In this document: positions 1 through 9,945 of the stretch, in pieces
How the letters are laid out: the number at the start of each line of letters is the position of its first letter
Numbering within the stretch: position 1 is the stretch's first letter
Assembly (NCBI GenBank): GCA_026225945.1
Contig: JAMJFZ010003581.1
Coordinates: forward strand, 12,485,001 to 12,549,000
DNA from: Cricetomys ansorgei
Lineage: Eukaryota; Chordata; Mammalia; Rodentia; Nesomyidae
DNA length: 64,000 bases
Reading direction: 5' to 3'
Notes under the pieces: model-generated
Seen by the model: only the letters and a program-made list of their open reading frames with translations
Database searches by the model: none
What the model was told of the DNA's origin: nothing
Program-made: the position numbers and the translations under genes

Positions 1-127
1 TAGAGGTCAGGGGACAAGTCTACAGTAGTCTATTTTCTCCTCTTACTATGTAGGTTTCTGGGGACTAAACTCAGGTTGTTGGGATTGGCAGCAAGCCCCT
101 TTACCCACTGAGCCATCTTGTTGGCCC
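1..127 (-). repeat. B3 SINE (B2 superfamily), cut by window edge
   Basis: A reverse-oriented B3 body. The tRNA-derived head appears at its right end as the complement of the B3 start (cactgagccatct then ggcccc), preceded by the aactcaggttgtt block that mirrors the A/B-box spacer. The 3' part lies off the window. Non-coding, Pol III-type SINE. Confidence 0.85.
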
Positions 128-419
128 CCACGTGTCTCTTTCCCATGATCACAAATAGCTTGACTCCCATCGTTGTGTTTTTTAAAAGTCTTTAATGCTT
201 TGAAATCTATTTAAACAAACAGGACGTTTCTCTAAGGGCTAATGTACAGTAACGGTTAAATTTCAATATTCGTTTTCTCCTTATATGAACTGAAAATGCC
301 ATCCCTGTGAATGTTCTCCTTCGGTGAAAAGTACATCATGGCTTTTACATGAAAAATACATACATTTATACAAAGGTGAGGCAGAGCAATACACACCACC
401 CTAAAGGTGACTCTCACTG
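128..419. other. single-copy stretch, nothing recognised
   Basis: AT-rich sequence between a B3 SINE and the first LTR. I see no repeat consensus, splice-framed open frame or RNA gene. Confidence 0.5.
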
Positions 420-754
420 GGCATGTGTTGTGGAAGTTCATTTTTAGTTGTGTTTAAAATAACTGTTTTTGTGCACTGTTGGAAAAAGGAATACATAAGT
501 TTTGGCATTTTCTATTGTCAGCAGGTGTTGGATTTATGTAGGGGATGTTTGATTGCTAATGATCTGCATGTGCTATCAGTAGAACACCTGAGGAGCTCTG
601 AATCAATAAAAACACCTGAGCTCAGACACTCAGGGTTCCATTGTTGGTTATATCACTGACCAGGATGGTAGATCCCTCTGCTAAGGTCTGGCAGGGTTTT
701 CATCTATAAATATGCCTTGGTGAGCCCACCCAGCAGTGTAGAACAACAGGCATG
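420..754 (+). mobile_element. solo LTR, copy 1 of the TGTGGAAG family, with 6-bp target duplication
   Basis: The LTR proper is 426-748 (323 bp). It begins TGTTGTGGAAG and ends GAACAACA, so it has the TG...CA termini of LTR elements. It is flanked by a perfect 6-bp duplication GGCATG at 420-425 and 749-754. An AATAAA signal lies at 605-610 within the strongly conserved aaaacacctgagctcag block. Four more copies occur at 2302, 19477, 21245 and 42450. A 6-bp duplication is typical of class II (ERVK-like) rodent elements; mys/MYSERV-type is my best guess from LTR length, not verified. Confidence 0.85.
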
Positions 755-1104
755 AGCTAGCCTTTTCTAGGGAGAGAGTCTGGATAAGCTATTGAGGGTT
801 ACCCAAGTGCCCCAGAGACATACTTAGACAATGTAGGGAGAGCTTTGAGTTAATTTTATACCTAAATCAGGAAATAACACAAAATAATGGTTGAGAAAAG
901 GTACACTATAAGGATGGCTTCTGTTTTTTTTTTTTCAGAACTCAAGCTAACCAGTAAAACATTTTATATTGAACAAATACAACCCAAAGTGTGTACCTAA
1001 TATTAATATATTGAATTTCAAATGTTAGTTAATTTAGGTTATGGTTTGAATCTGACACGCCAATTTAATTTTTAAATTTTGTAACTTTTAATTTTTCCTT
1101 TTTG
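755..1104. other. single-copy AT-rich stretch
   Basis: No recognised repeat or gene. A T10 tract lies near 926-935 and AT-rich sequence follows up to the B1 poly-T. Confidence 0.45.
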
Positions 1105-1257
1105 GGGTGAATGTTTAAGACAGGGTCTCACTATGTAGCTCTGACTGTCCTGGAACTCACTATGTAAATCAAGTCGGCCTCAAACTCAAGAGAGAGACTT
1201 ACCCGCCTGCTGCTGCCTCCCAGGTACTGTACTTAGAGGTGTGTGCCACAAGGCCTG
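1105..1257 (-). repeat. B1 SINE
   Basis: Reverse-complement B1: gacagggtctcactatgtag near the left end, then tcctggaactcactatgta, cctcaaactca, and a degenerate head ending ggcctg. About 150 bp, so roughly full length and diverged. Confidence 0.85.
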
Positions 1258-1424
1258 AACACCATTTTTAACTTTCCGTTTATTTGCCTCTTTTTGGTGT
1301 CCAGCTGGTGGTGCTAGTTTTGAAACTTTTCAGAATAGGCCGTGTTAGGAGCAGGAGGGCTTTGGGCTATGACTTTGAAGTTATACCTGGTCCTCAAACC
1401 CTCCTTGCTTCTGTGTCCTGTTCA

Positions 1425-1592
1425 CTTCCTGTTCACCATGAGGCAAATGGTTGTCACTGTGGCATGTTGCCTGAGAGCACAGGGCAAGTCATCATGGACT
1501 GAAGCCTCTGCAGTTGTGAGCTAGATGCAGCCTGGCTTCTTTAAGCTACTCCGTTGGGTGATTGAACATAGCCACACCATAGCTACTAATGT
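1425..1592 (+). mobile_element. diverged MaLR-type LTR 3' part
   Basis: The order catggactgaagcctctg, then gtgagc, cttctttaagct, and an end resembling cagctaactaatg matches the 3' half of rodent MaLR LTRs. The AATAAA region has decayed. The left boundary is uncertain and may reach back to about 1290. Confidence 0.4.
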
Positions 1593-1704
1593 AATTTAGT
1601 AAATCAGCAAGTATCTGCATTCTCCTGTCACCTCTGTCTTTCTTCTGTACTCCTCTGCCTGTCATCTAGGTTCCTAAACACCAAGAAGAATCTGTTTGCT
1701 TATT

Positions 1705-1856
1705 TTGAAATTACATTCATTTATGAAAGGGTACCATAGCATGTGTGTAGAGATCAGAAGACATCTTGAAGAAGTTAATTTTCTTCTTCCACCATGTGGG
1801 TCTCAGGGATAGACTCGGGGTTTCAGGCACCCTTACCCTCTGAACCATCTTGGCTT
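1705..1856 (-). repeat. B3 SINE
   Basis: Contains gagatcagaagacatctt, cttccaccatgtgggtct and accctctgaaccatcttgg, the reverse-complement B3 order. The head is at the right. It is the first of four minus-strand SINE bodies in a row. Confidence 0.75.
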
Positions 1857-1861
1857 TTACT

Positions 1862-2078
1862 TACATTTATTTATTATTGAATTTTAATTTCTATGTATGG
1901 GTAGTTTTGCTTGTATGTATATCTGTTCACCATGTGTGTGCAGTGTGCAAAGAGGCCAAAAGAGAGCATTGGATCCCCTAGAACTGGAGTCAGTAGGCAT
2001 GTGGGTGCTGAGATCTAAAATGAAGTCCTCTGGAAGAGCTGCCAGTGCTCTTAACAGCTGAGCCATCTCTCTAGCTTC
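1862..2078 (-). repeat. B2 SINE
   Basis: Reverse-complement B2: tgtatgtatatctgttcacc, then gaggccaaaagagagcattgg, gtgggtgctgagat, ctggaagagctgccagtgct, and gagccatctctctagc at the right end. Confidence 0.85.
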
Positions 2079-2079
2079 T

Positions 2080-2225
2080 ATATACTCATTCCATCTGTGC
2101 TTATGTGGAAGTCAGGGGAGAGCTTGCAGGAGTCAGTTCTCCTACTGTGTAGGTTCTCCTGGGTCGAACTTGGGTTGTCAGGGCCATGGGCAAGTCACTT
2201 AATTCTCTGAGTTACCTCATAGGCC
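2080..2225 (-). repeat. B3 SINE
   Basis: Contains gaagtcaggggagagcttgc, tcctactgtgtaggttct, cgaacttgggttgtcagg and ctctgagttacctcataggc. Diverged reverse-complement B3 abutting the B2 on its left. Confidence 0.75.
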
Positions 2226-2261
2226 CTCAATCATTTATTTTTAATATACTCACTTGACCAC

Positions 2262-2666
2262 ATTTTCTTTTCAGTGCTAGGATGAAACCTGGGGCCTCAC
2301 ATGTTGTGGAAGTTTGTTTCTAGTTATTTTTAAAATAATTGCTTTGGGCACTGTTGGGGAAAGGCTGCCTAGGTCTTGGCATTTTGTATTGTCTGCAGAT
2401 GTTGGTTTTCTGTGGGGGGTGTTTGATTGCTCATGATCTGCACGTGCTATCAGTAGAATACCTGAGGAGTTCTGAATCAATAAAAACACCTGAGCTCAGA
2501 CACTCAGGGTTCCATTGTCCAGTATGCATTTGCCATGATGGTAGTTCCCTCTGCTGAGGTCTGGCAGGGCTTGTACCTAGTTCCTCCTTCTCTCTCTTGG
2601 TAAGCCCACGCAGCAGCTAACAACTACACCTACACATGCTAAGTAAGCACAGTCTCAGCTGAGGAA
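2262..2666 (-). repeat. B4/ID-type SINE head split by LTR copy 2
   Basis: The left piece (2262-2301, cagtgctaggatgaaacctg then gcctcaca) and the right piece (2635-2666, catgctaagtaagcac then ctgag) join into a continuous reverse-complement ID/B4 tRNA-derived head. The LTR at 2302-2628 sits inside it. Confidence 0.6.
2302..2628 (+). mobile_element. solo LTR, copy 2 of the TGTGGAAG family
   Basis: Starts TGTTGTGGAAG and ends CAACTACA, 327 bp. It shares with copy 1 the gcactgttgg.aaaagg, gtttgattgct.atgatctgca, aataaaaacacctgagctca and ccctctgctgaggtctggca blocks. Flanks CTCACA and CCTACA form an imperfect 6-bp target duplication. Confidence 0.8.
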
Positions 2667-2687
2667 CTGTTATTAATACTCATAAAT

Positions 2688-2830
2688 TTTCTATTCATCC
2701 AGCACATATGGTTTTGACCATTCGTGGAACAACCTAGCACTGTCATAGCTCTGGATACAGAAAATGCAGCCCGTATTTGCCTTTGAGAACATTATAAACT
2801 TCTGAGACAGTGAACACACAAAAGGACTCA
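2688..2830 (-). repeat. L2-like ancient LINE fragment
   Basis: Reads like the complement of an L2 3' end: attcatccagcacatatgg, cactgtcatagctctggata, cagaaaatgcagcc, and gacagtgaacacacaaa. Diverged, as expected for an old mammalian repeat. Confidence 0.5.
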
Positions 2831-3713
2831 AGCATCTTTGTTGGTGCTTGATATGTGTGCAATAGAGTTTCTGAGAAGAGAAAGATCAATTCAATTGAGC
2901 CTGCCAAGGAGGACCCAAAGAATCACAAAGCCTGTGTAGCACCTGAAAGATACTGGCTAAGCCAATGGGGGAGAGCAGACAATTCTGGCAGGAAAATGAG
3001 CAAGTGCTGAATCTTGACTGTCATTGTGTGTTGATGAATTCCATTCTAAGGAATCAGCTCTCAAACACATAAGCCTGTGACCATGTCTTTTTAATTTCTG
3101 CGACTCCAGCAATGGCCCCTTAGAGGTTCTCAGTGACCACTAAGTGAAGCTTTGCAGCATGTGAATCCTCCATGAGGCTCGTCTGAGAGCTGGCCACCCA
3201 AGCCTGCTTAAATAGGCCACCAATTTGAAACTCTCTTTCTCACAGTCTGTACCACAGTTGGACTCTCAATTTTTAGAAGCCATTTTCAAACACTGTGTTG
3301 GAGAGCACTTCCAGCAGCCTCTGCCCGCTGGTCCTGGCTGTGCCTTCTAGAGCCAGTTCAGCAGCCCAGCTGCTCAATCAGGTGGTAAATCAGGACTGGC
3401 CTGATCCACTTTGGAACCTGTTGTAAAGACACACCTACGCGCTTGACTTCCTTGGGGTTGTTTTGTGAGATTATCCACCAGTGTGGTTCAGAATCAGGCA
3501 GGCTAACCCAGTAGACTACACCTTTTCTTCATGGAAGAGAAAGACATAGTGCCCTCCTGAACACTCCAAGAGCTCCAGCAAGTCACTGGCTCACTGTGAG
3601 CACATAAATGGGAGCGGTCCTGAGTCAGACTGTCCAAATCCTGGGTACTGCTGGGCCTCCAGTGTCAGATAGCAGCTTGGGTGTGCTATCTGACTGACTC
3701 ATATTCTTTCTGT
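2831..3713. other. single-copy stretch
   Basis: Mixed-composition sequence with no repeat consensus, RNA gene or convincing open frame that I can recognise. Confidence 0.5.
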
Positions 3714-3867
3714 ATATTTATTTTTTATGTGTTTTTTGGGGATGTGTAGGGTCAGAGGACAACTTGTAGCAGTTGGTTCTGTCCTTCTACCATATATGTT
3801 CTGAGATTAAACTAAAACCGAACTTGGCAGCAAGCCCCTTCATATCCTTAGCCATCTCTCTGGCCCC
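3714..3867 (-). repeat. B3 SINE
   Basis: Starts with tatttattttttatgtg (tail complement), then gtcagaggacaacttgtagc, ccttctaccatatatgtt, cttggcagcaagcccctt and agccatctctctggcccc. Near full length. Confidence 0.85.
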
Positions 3868-4811
3868 AATCCATTATTTTTACTTTATATCTTCCATGGT
3901 GGATTTTGATTATTTCTTTCAGTGCTCGCATCTATTTGTCAGTTTGTGACCTGAGGCACCGCGCTACTCTTCTTTGGCCAGGGATCCCGAGCAGAAGAGC
4001 CAATAGCAAACAAGCAACACCGGCTTCTGTGGAGAAGCCAGTGCAGGCTCCTGCACTGAAGGAGTCTTTGTTTTCCCCTGGGATTTTTCTTCAGGTGACA
4101 CATCAGTGTCCTGTCTCTACACGCATGCCAAGTGTCCAACCTAAGTGGAGAAGAATACAATTCCGAGAGAACTTCCCAAGACGTTATCAGCTTGAGGAGT
4201 CAGGCTGGGTGCCACGTAGCTGCCACGAACAGCTAAGCATTGCTCCGCTTCATAGATAGAAATCTTCAGTCTCCACACACGTCACAGGTTTCAATCGGCT
4301 ATCCCACGAGTCCTCATGGAATGGACTTGGCTGGCAGCAGTGAACCTGCAGCCTTGTGTAGGATGAAGAGAACAGCACAGAAATTAGATCTCACGGGTCC
4401 TTCCTCCTTTGTGAGCTCAAGGGATCCCGTGCAGTGAAGCCCAGTGTGGTAGACACTGGACACAGGTGGCTGTTGAAATGCAGCTGGTAACATGCTCTAC
4501 GTGCAGGGCACATCCCCAGATGTCGATGACTTAGTCTAGAAAATGTGAGCTACCGGTGATGTCTTATAGCAACTGTGCTCTTATGTATTGGATAAAACAC
4601 GACACCATGTAAACGATCTTACCTGTTTTTCTGTTCTCTAACAAATATTGCCCTGAGAAAGTATATCTGATGCATATGGCTTATAGTGTCTTTTATAGGA
4701 TTCTGCTGATTCCAGAGAGGCAGCGAAGATGCTACCCATGCAGAAAACCATCCTAATCAATTTATTTTTCTTTTCAATCTATGAGTATGTGTGTATGAGT
4801 ATATGGATATT
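3868..4811. other. single-copy stretch with non-significant open frames
   Basis: Holds a 117-codon plus-strand open frame (3906-4259) with no recognisable domain, no signal peptide and no paralogue in the window. I treat it as chance. No repeat recognised. Confidence 0.5.
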
Positions 4812-5047
4812 GGAAGCTAGAGAGAAAGCTCAGTACTTAAGCTGAGCTTTCCTGTTCTTATAGTAGATCTAGGTTTGGTTCCCAGCATCTATGTTGCAGT
4901 TTGAACCATCCATAACTCCAGTTTCCAGGAATCTGATACTCTCTTCTGGCCTCCATGGGCACCCGGCACACAAGCGATTCACATACATACATTCAGGCTA
5001 GCACTCGCATGTTACAAAATTTAAAAATAAATAAATCTTTAAAAAAT
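4812..5047 (+). repeat. B2 SINE
   Basis: Forward B2: gaagctagagagaaagctca head, gttcccagca, ctcttctggcctccatggg, (catac) tail, and aaaaataaataaatctt as the terminal A-rich tail with AATAAA signals. Full length. Confidence 0.85.
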
Positions 5048-5169
5048 ATGGATGCTTTTGCATTAATTTTCTTTAATGCTAATTAGTTATTCCAAGTATC
5101 TTTGAGAATATAAGTTTAGACTTTGTGGACCCATTATTTCTGCCTGAAGATAAATAATATAGGCAAATG

Positions 5170-5480
5170 TATAATTTCAACATGATTGTCCCCTCTGAAA
5201 ATGCATGCTGATATTTAACCCCTTTGTGATAGAAGGAAAGGTAAAACCAGGTGGGGTTCTAAGAGGTGGTGGAGGTGGGTGATCTCTACAGTAGGTCCTC
5301 TATACTAGGTCTCTGTGTCTTTCCTATTACTGTGCATGCTCTCCAACGCCCTCAGACTCCTTCAGCTAGAGACCTGTGACCAGCCCTCAGCCTTGGGCTA
5401 GAACCGTGAGCAAAGCAAGTCTCTTTATTCCTTAATCTGTCTGTGTTCTTCACAACAGAAGGACTGTAACAGTATTCCAC
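5170..5480 (+). mobile_element. diverged MaLR/MLT-type LTR
   Basis: Contains gattgtcccctctgaaaatg near the start, gggttctaagaggtggtgg, and a 3' end with gtgagcaaagcaagtctctt, gtctgtgttcttcacaac and agaaggactgtaacag. This order is that of old ERVL-MaLR LTRs. Boundaries are approximate. Confidence 0.5.
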
Positions 5481-7189
5481 TAAGCTCTGAATCTCACTTT
5501 CTCCAAATATCATTACTTGCAAAAAGTTCCTCAAGGCCTGGGGAGAAAGAGATCATGGCTCACTGTGGGCTCTCCTTGCAGGGTCCCAGGGTTCCACCAG
5601 TGGACCTACTCCCACCAATAACTAATAAGAATCTTACTGAAAGTGGTGATGGCAAGAGTTTGGAGCAAAGTGTCAAACAGGCAACATGATTATACAAGAA
5701 AACATCCTTTTTTTTTTTTTCTTTTTAATCTAAGGAAGTTGGCCATTTGGGTTTTCAATAATGAGAACAACCACAGAATCTTAAGATTTTACTGGACTAG
5801 AAGATTTGAAGGATTCAAAAGAAGTAGAAATGATGGCAATCAAATGTTCTCCACCAAGAATTGCTTTGACATTTTTATGCACTGACTGGATGGGTACCAG
5901 CACCGTCATGTTTCATGGACCTCGAGTATTCAAAGCCCTGTTTGTAGCTGCGTTAGGAGCTTCTCTTCCACTTAGGAATTGCCAGCTTTGGCTTGATGTT
6001 GGAAGGTGCTTTAACTCCACCTCTTTTCACGTTGACGGTTGTAAGCTGAGGTGGCTCATGGTGGTGCTTCTGAGAGGGGAGGCACCACTGTGACTCTCGC
6101 CAGCTCTGTTAGTGGAGTGGTGTCACTCTGGGCAGGGTTCTACCATGACTCCTACCGATGCGTCTCCCTCAAGGTTTACGGCTAGGGAAGCTCCTAGGTG
6201 ACTTTCCCCACGGACTTTACTTAACCATAAAGCTTGTGAAATTGTTCTCCCCATGAACCAACACTGGCCATCTGCCGGATGCCATCTGAGAATGAAGCAC
6301 CTACCCAGGCTTACAGTTTCATTATCGATGAGAAGTTTCTCTTCTTAGAACGCCCACTGCATCAGGGAGGAAACTGAACTCTAAACCGGTCTTCATCAAC
6401 AGAATGTGGGTCTGGCCGGGAGTGCCTCTGGGTCCTGAGCCCACACTGCTGTCTCAATCTGCTACTAGGTGTGTGTGGGTGGGTGGGGGGGAAGGGGAAT
6501 GGAAGCCACTCTACCTCACTGAGAGTGAGGGACAGGAAGGGAGTAACATGAAGGGAGTAAAGGAAGAGTGAAACTCAAACCCCAGGGTGTGGAAGAGCTC
6601 AGGGCAAGATTCCCTCTCCAGCTGCACCCGGGAACTCCCTATTGTGCATTCCAAACTCGTTCAGGAGCGGCACCCCCTCAGACTGCAGTTCTGCAGGCAG
6701 AAGCAATGAAGCAATGGTAATAAAGAGCCACAGTGTAGAAAGGAATCAGCAGCGCCACTAGCAAAGTAAAGAATGAGCCTAGCGTGCACCCGGACGGGAA
6801 TCTCTGCCCCTAGCAACCAGAGAAGGAATGCCTGGGCAGCCATTTGCCAAGTGAGCCTGTGAGAGTCTTGCATCTTAGCTCCTGTTGATCCCCTGGAAAT
6901 TGAGATCCTCTATCAGTAGGTGGCAGATCCGGCTGAGCATAAAAACACCTGGAAGCTGTGAAACCATCAGGGTATCCCAGATCTACCCTGGGCTTCTGAT
7001 TTAGTCCATCTGAGGACAACAGGGTCTTGGAGATCCCTCCCTGGTTGTTGTGACACGCAGCGAGGTTGTCATCCATGGCCCACATCCAGAGCAGGTTCCG
7101 GGGGAGCCGCGGGGAGCAGGCGGTCAGCAGATCTGTCTCAGACGAAGGGCCGGAGGTGGAGTTAAATCTCCCTTCATGAAAACTGTTGA
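5481..7189. other. single-copy stretch
   Basis: Contains a T-rich run near 5708-5721 and a G-rich patch near 6474-6498. Open frames here are under 100 codons with no recognisable family. I see no splice-site-framed exon or RNA gene. Confidence 0.45.
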
Positions 7190-8280
7190 GAAATAAAGTA
7201 TTGATCTTACTTGAGAGACTTTTATGTTAGTCAATTAAATTAGTATTGTACCTTTCTACCAGTAAAATAAGAGAACCATTACTGTATGGAAATATAATGT
7301 TCCATAATATTTTTATTGTGAGACAGGGGACGAGTCTTACTGCACTCTGATGTACAGTTTATGCATGACTATAAAGTCAGCTGTAATCCATAAACAGGCG
7401 ATATAGATCTTAGATATCTCTTTTAAGATCAGTTGGAAGGAAAATCCCTCATTCCTTAGCAACACCATAGGAAGTAGGATTGCCTCCAAGAAGAAAAAAA
7501 AGTCCTTATCTTTCCTAATTATTCCACATGAAAAGGCAATAGAATGTCCCATTATTCTAATATTTGAAGGGGATTGAATGCATTTCTGATCACTCTCGTA
7601 TACATTATTCAAGCATTGCAATTGAAAATTGAAAGAAACAAAACAAATGTTTCTTTTTTTATTCACCGTTACTCAATGAGTTCCCATGAAACGAGAACCA
7701 AACGGGATATTTTCCCTGACTGTCGCATGCTACAATGGGGAACAACACAGCATGTAGGGAGGTGACGTGTTTCCTGGGCTCTTGGGGGCTGATCGTTCCC
7801 AGCACAGCACAGACAGTCAGATTCCTTGAGCGATTTCACTGTGGGCTATTTGGAAATGTGTCATTTAAAATGTGGAATCCTGGCACGAGATTTTTCACAC
7901 TGAAAATTTTTTCAGAACTATCTAAAATGTGTCTTATTTGTGAAAATGCATCTTATTAATCCATTGTGATATAAAATAACAGCTGCTAATGCGGCTTTGA
8001 CGTTTGTAATAAAGTACGTCAAAATGTCTACAGAGCGGATCGTGACAGCGCAGCCAACAAGCGATATTTCAGGGACTTTTAATATGTGAGGAAAACGCCA
8101 ACATGGCAGAAAATAAAAAGTCTCAAATGTATCTTTTCTGCTTTTGACATTTATTTTCCTAATTTGGACCCCATAAATGTCCCGGATATTTCTGCTGTCA
8201 GATAGGAGGAAGAAGCAATGGTTACTGCTGGAAAAGTAAATGCTGTCACCTCTAGTGCCCATCTGTATCGGTTAGCATTT
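7190..8280. other. repeat-free AT-rich island, candidate conserved noncoding DNA
   Basis: About 1.1 kb with no SINE, LTR or simple repeat. It contains homeodomain-type motifs such as ctaatttgg, attgcaattgaaaattg and cttattaatcc. In a window otherwise saturated with SINEs, such gaps often mark constrained regulatory DNA. This is inference; no alignment was possible. Confidence 0.3.
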
Positions 8281-8700
8281 GCTAGAGCAGTGCTGTGTAA
8301 CAAAGCGCATTAGCTCTGCTGCTTAAAATCATTTATTCCCATGTTTTGGGGCAGCCAGGCTGTGGCCAGACCAGGCTGTATTCAGTTTGTGTTAGCTACA
8401 AGCTTCAGGATGGGCTTGGGACGCTGTAGTAATCTCACCCTGATTTTTGTATCAGTAACTAACAAAAATGTTCGTGGAGTGGCACAAATGAAAGCAATGT
8501 CAGTGGAGGCACAGAAAACACTTCACCACGGGGAGTGAATTGGCACAGACATGTCTACCTACACTCCATTGGCTGGCTACAGCAAATCAAACAGTCAAGC
8601 CTGATATCAATGATAGAGAGTTAGGGGAATACACCCTACTGGGGAAAATTGAATCTGCAGGCAGTAGCAGCTCTATGTGGTCAGGAGTAGGCAGGAGTCT
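8281..8700 (+). repeat. diverged ancient mammalian interspersed repeat, family unresolved
   Basis: The order gctgtgtaacaaagcgcatt, gctgcttaaaatcatttatt, ggctgtggccag, then tccattggctggctacagca and caagcctgatatcaatg is familiar from an old mammalian dispersed repeat. I cannot name the family with confidence. Confidence 0.4.
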
Positions 8701-8769
8701 CATATGGCTGAGGTTTTTCTTAAATTAATGACTTGATATAGTTGTACAGCCATGTCTACTGAAAGTTGC

Positions 8770-8980
8770 AATATATATGGTGTGTGTGTGTCTGTGTGTG
8801 TCTGAGAGAGAGAGAGAGAGAAAGGGAGAGAGAGAGCACTCAAGCACACCTGTGGAAGACAGAGGACAACTAGTGGCTGTCAAATTTTCCTTCCACTACT
8901 TGAGTCCATTCTGAGTATTGAACTCAAGCCTTTCAACTAAAGAGCAGGTGCCTTAATCCACTGAGCCATCTGCTGGCACC
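8770..8980 (-). repeat. B3 SINE with GT/GA microsatellite tail
   Basis: A (GT)n then (GA)n tract (8776-8834) is the complement of the CA-rich tail. Then follow agacagaggacaactagtgg, ccttccactacttgagtcc and ccactgagccatctgctgg. Confidence 0.8.
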
Positions 8981-9078
8981 ATTATCTCAATATTTTTAGT
9001 AGCTAATTATAGCGGTTTTCTTATTGTATCTTCAATACTTACAATATATTTTAGTCAGCAGTCACTAGAGACAGAATT

Positions 9079-9186
9079 GGAGGGAGGGGGAAGAGGAAGA
9101 GGGTGAAGAGGAAGGGGAGGAGGGGGAGAAGGAAGAAGAAGAAGAAGAAAAAGGAGAAGGAGAAGAAGAAGGAGGAGGAGGAGAAG
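9079..9186. repeat. GAA/GGA polypurine tract
   Basis: All purine except one T at 9104. The segment 9105-9186 is 82 uninterrupted purines made of GAA and GGA triplets. Confidence 0.95.
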
Positions 9187-9331
9187 TTGTCAATGACAGA
9201 GATTGATTACTGGAACTGGTTATTTGATCACAGAGTCTGAGAAGATCTACAGTAAACCACCTCCTCCTTCTAGAGAGCCAGCAAGAGAGTAGAATGCCTC
9301 AGTTCAAGTCCAAATGTCTCGAAACCAGAAA

Positions 9332-9378
9332 GTGTGTGTGCGCACTTACGTGTGTGCGTGTGTGTGCGTGCGCGCACA
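9332..9378. repeat. alternating purine-pyrimidine GT/GC tract
   Basis: Imperfect GTGTGTGTGCGCAC and GTGCGTGCGCGCAC blocks. Such alternation is prone to left-handed (Z) DNA. Confidence 0.85.
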
Positions 9379-9654
9379 TGAGTTTTGAGGGCTGTTGTAT
9401 GTGTTTATGTGAGTCCTGGAATTCAGAGGAAGGAGAACTATAATCCTAATGTCTAAGGGCAAGAGGGAAGGGATGTCTCAGCTCAGGAGGAAAGCAAGTA
9501 GGTGTCACCCCTGCACACTTTGGCTCTGTATGGGGCCCTAGGTAATATCGCCCACCCACACTGAGCTTGTATCTTCTCTGCCTGATCCACTGAGTCAATC
9601 ACATTCAGATGTGCCCCAGAGAGTAGGAAGAGAGCAGGTACGGGTGATTCGGCC
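9379..9654. other. single-copy stretch
   Basis: No recognised repeat or gene between the GT/GC tract and the MIR fragment. Confidence 0.4.
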
Positions 9655-9800
9655 AATCTGACAAGTGATCTTCAGTGTAAAGTGGGATAGTAATAGTGCC
9701 TGTGTCAGAGATTATCTTGGGAACTAGGCAAATCAATATATGTAGAACACTTAGAACAATGTCTCGTGTGTATTGCTGTGTGTTTTGGTACTATGATTCT
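9655..9800 (-). repeat. MIR SINE fragment
   Basis: Complement of the MIR core and 3' part: agtgtaaagtgggatagtaa, gtgcctgtgtcagagatta, and atatgtagaacacttagaac then aatgtct. Ancient mammalian SINE. Confidence 0.65.
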
Positions 9801-9884
9801 CAGTCTCTTTAGCCACCACCAAGCTTATCTATGAAAAGAGATGGTCACACCTTCTCAGTGGCACAGGAGGCAGTGATGTCCACT

Positions 9885-9945
9885 CCACAGGCTCTGAGGA
9901 AGTTAAATGAAGTCACACAGCTACCAGCAACCATGTGAATGTGTT
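9885..9945 (+). repeat. possible MIR core fragment
   Basis: ggctctgaggaagttaaatg then aagtcacacagctacc resembles the MIR core (aggttaagtaacttgc, aaggtcacacagcta). Short and diverged. Confidence 0.35.

Noticed and set aside
702..712. TATA-like tctataaatat in LTR copy 1
   Set aside because: It lies downstream of AATAAA near the LTR end and is absent from the other copies, so it is unlikely to be the LTR promoter.
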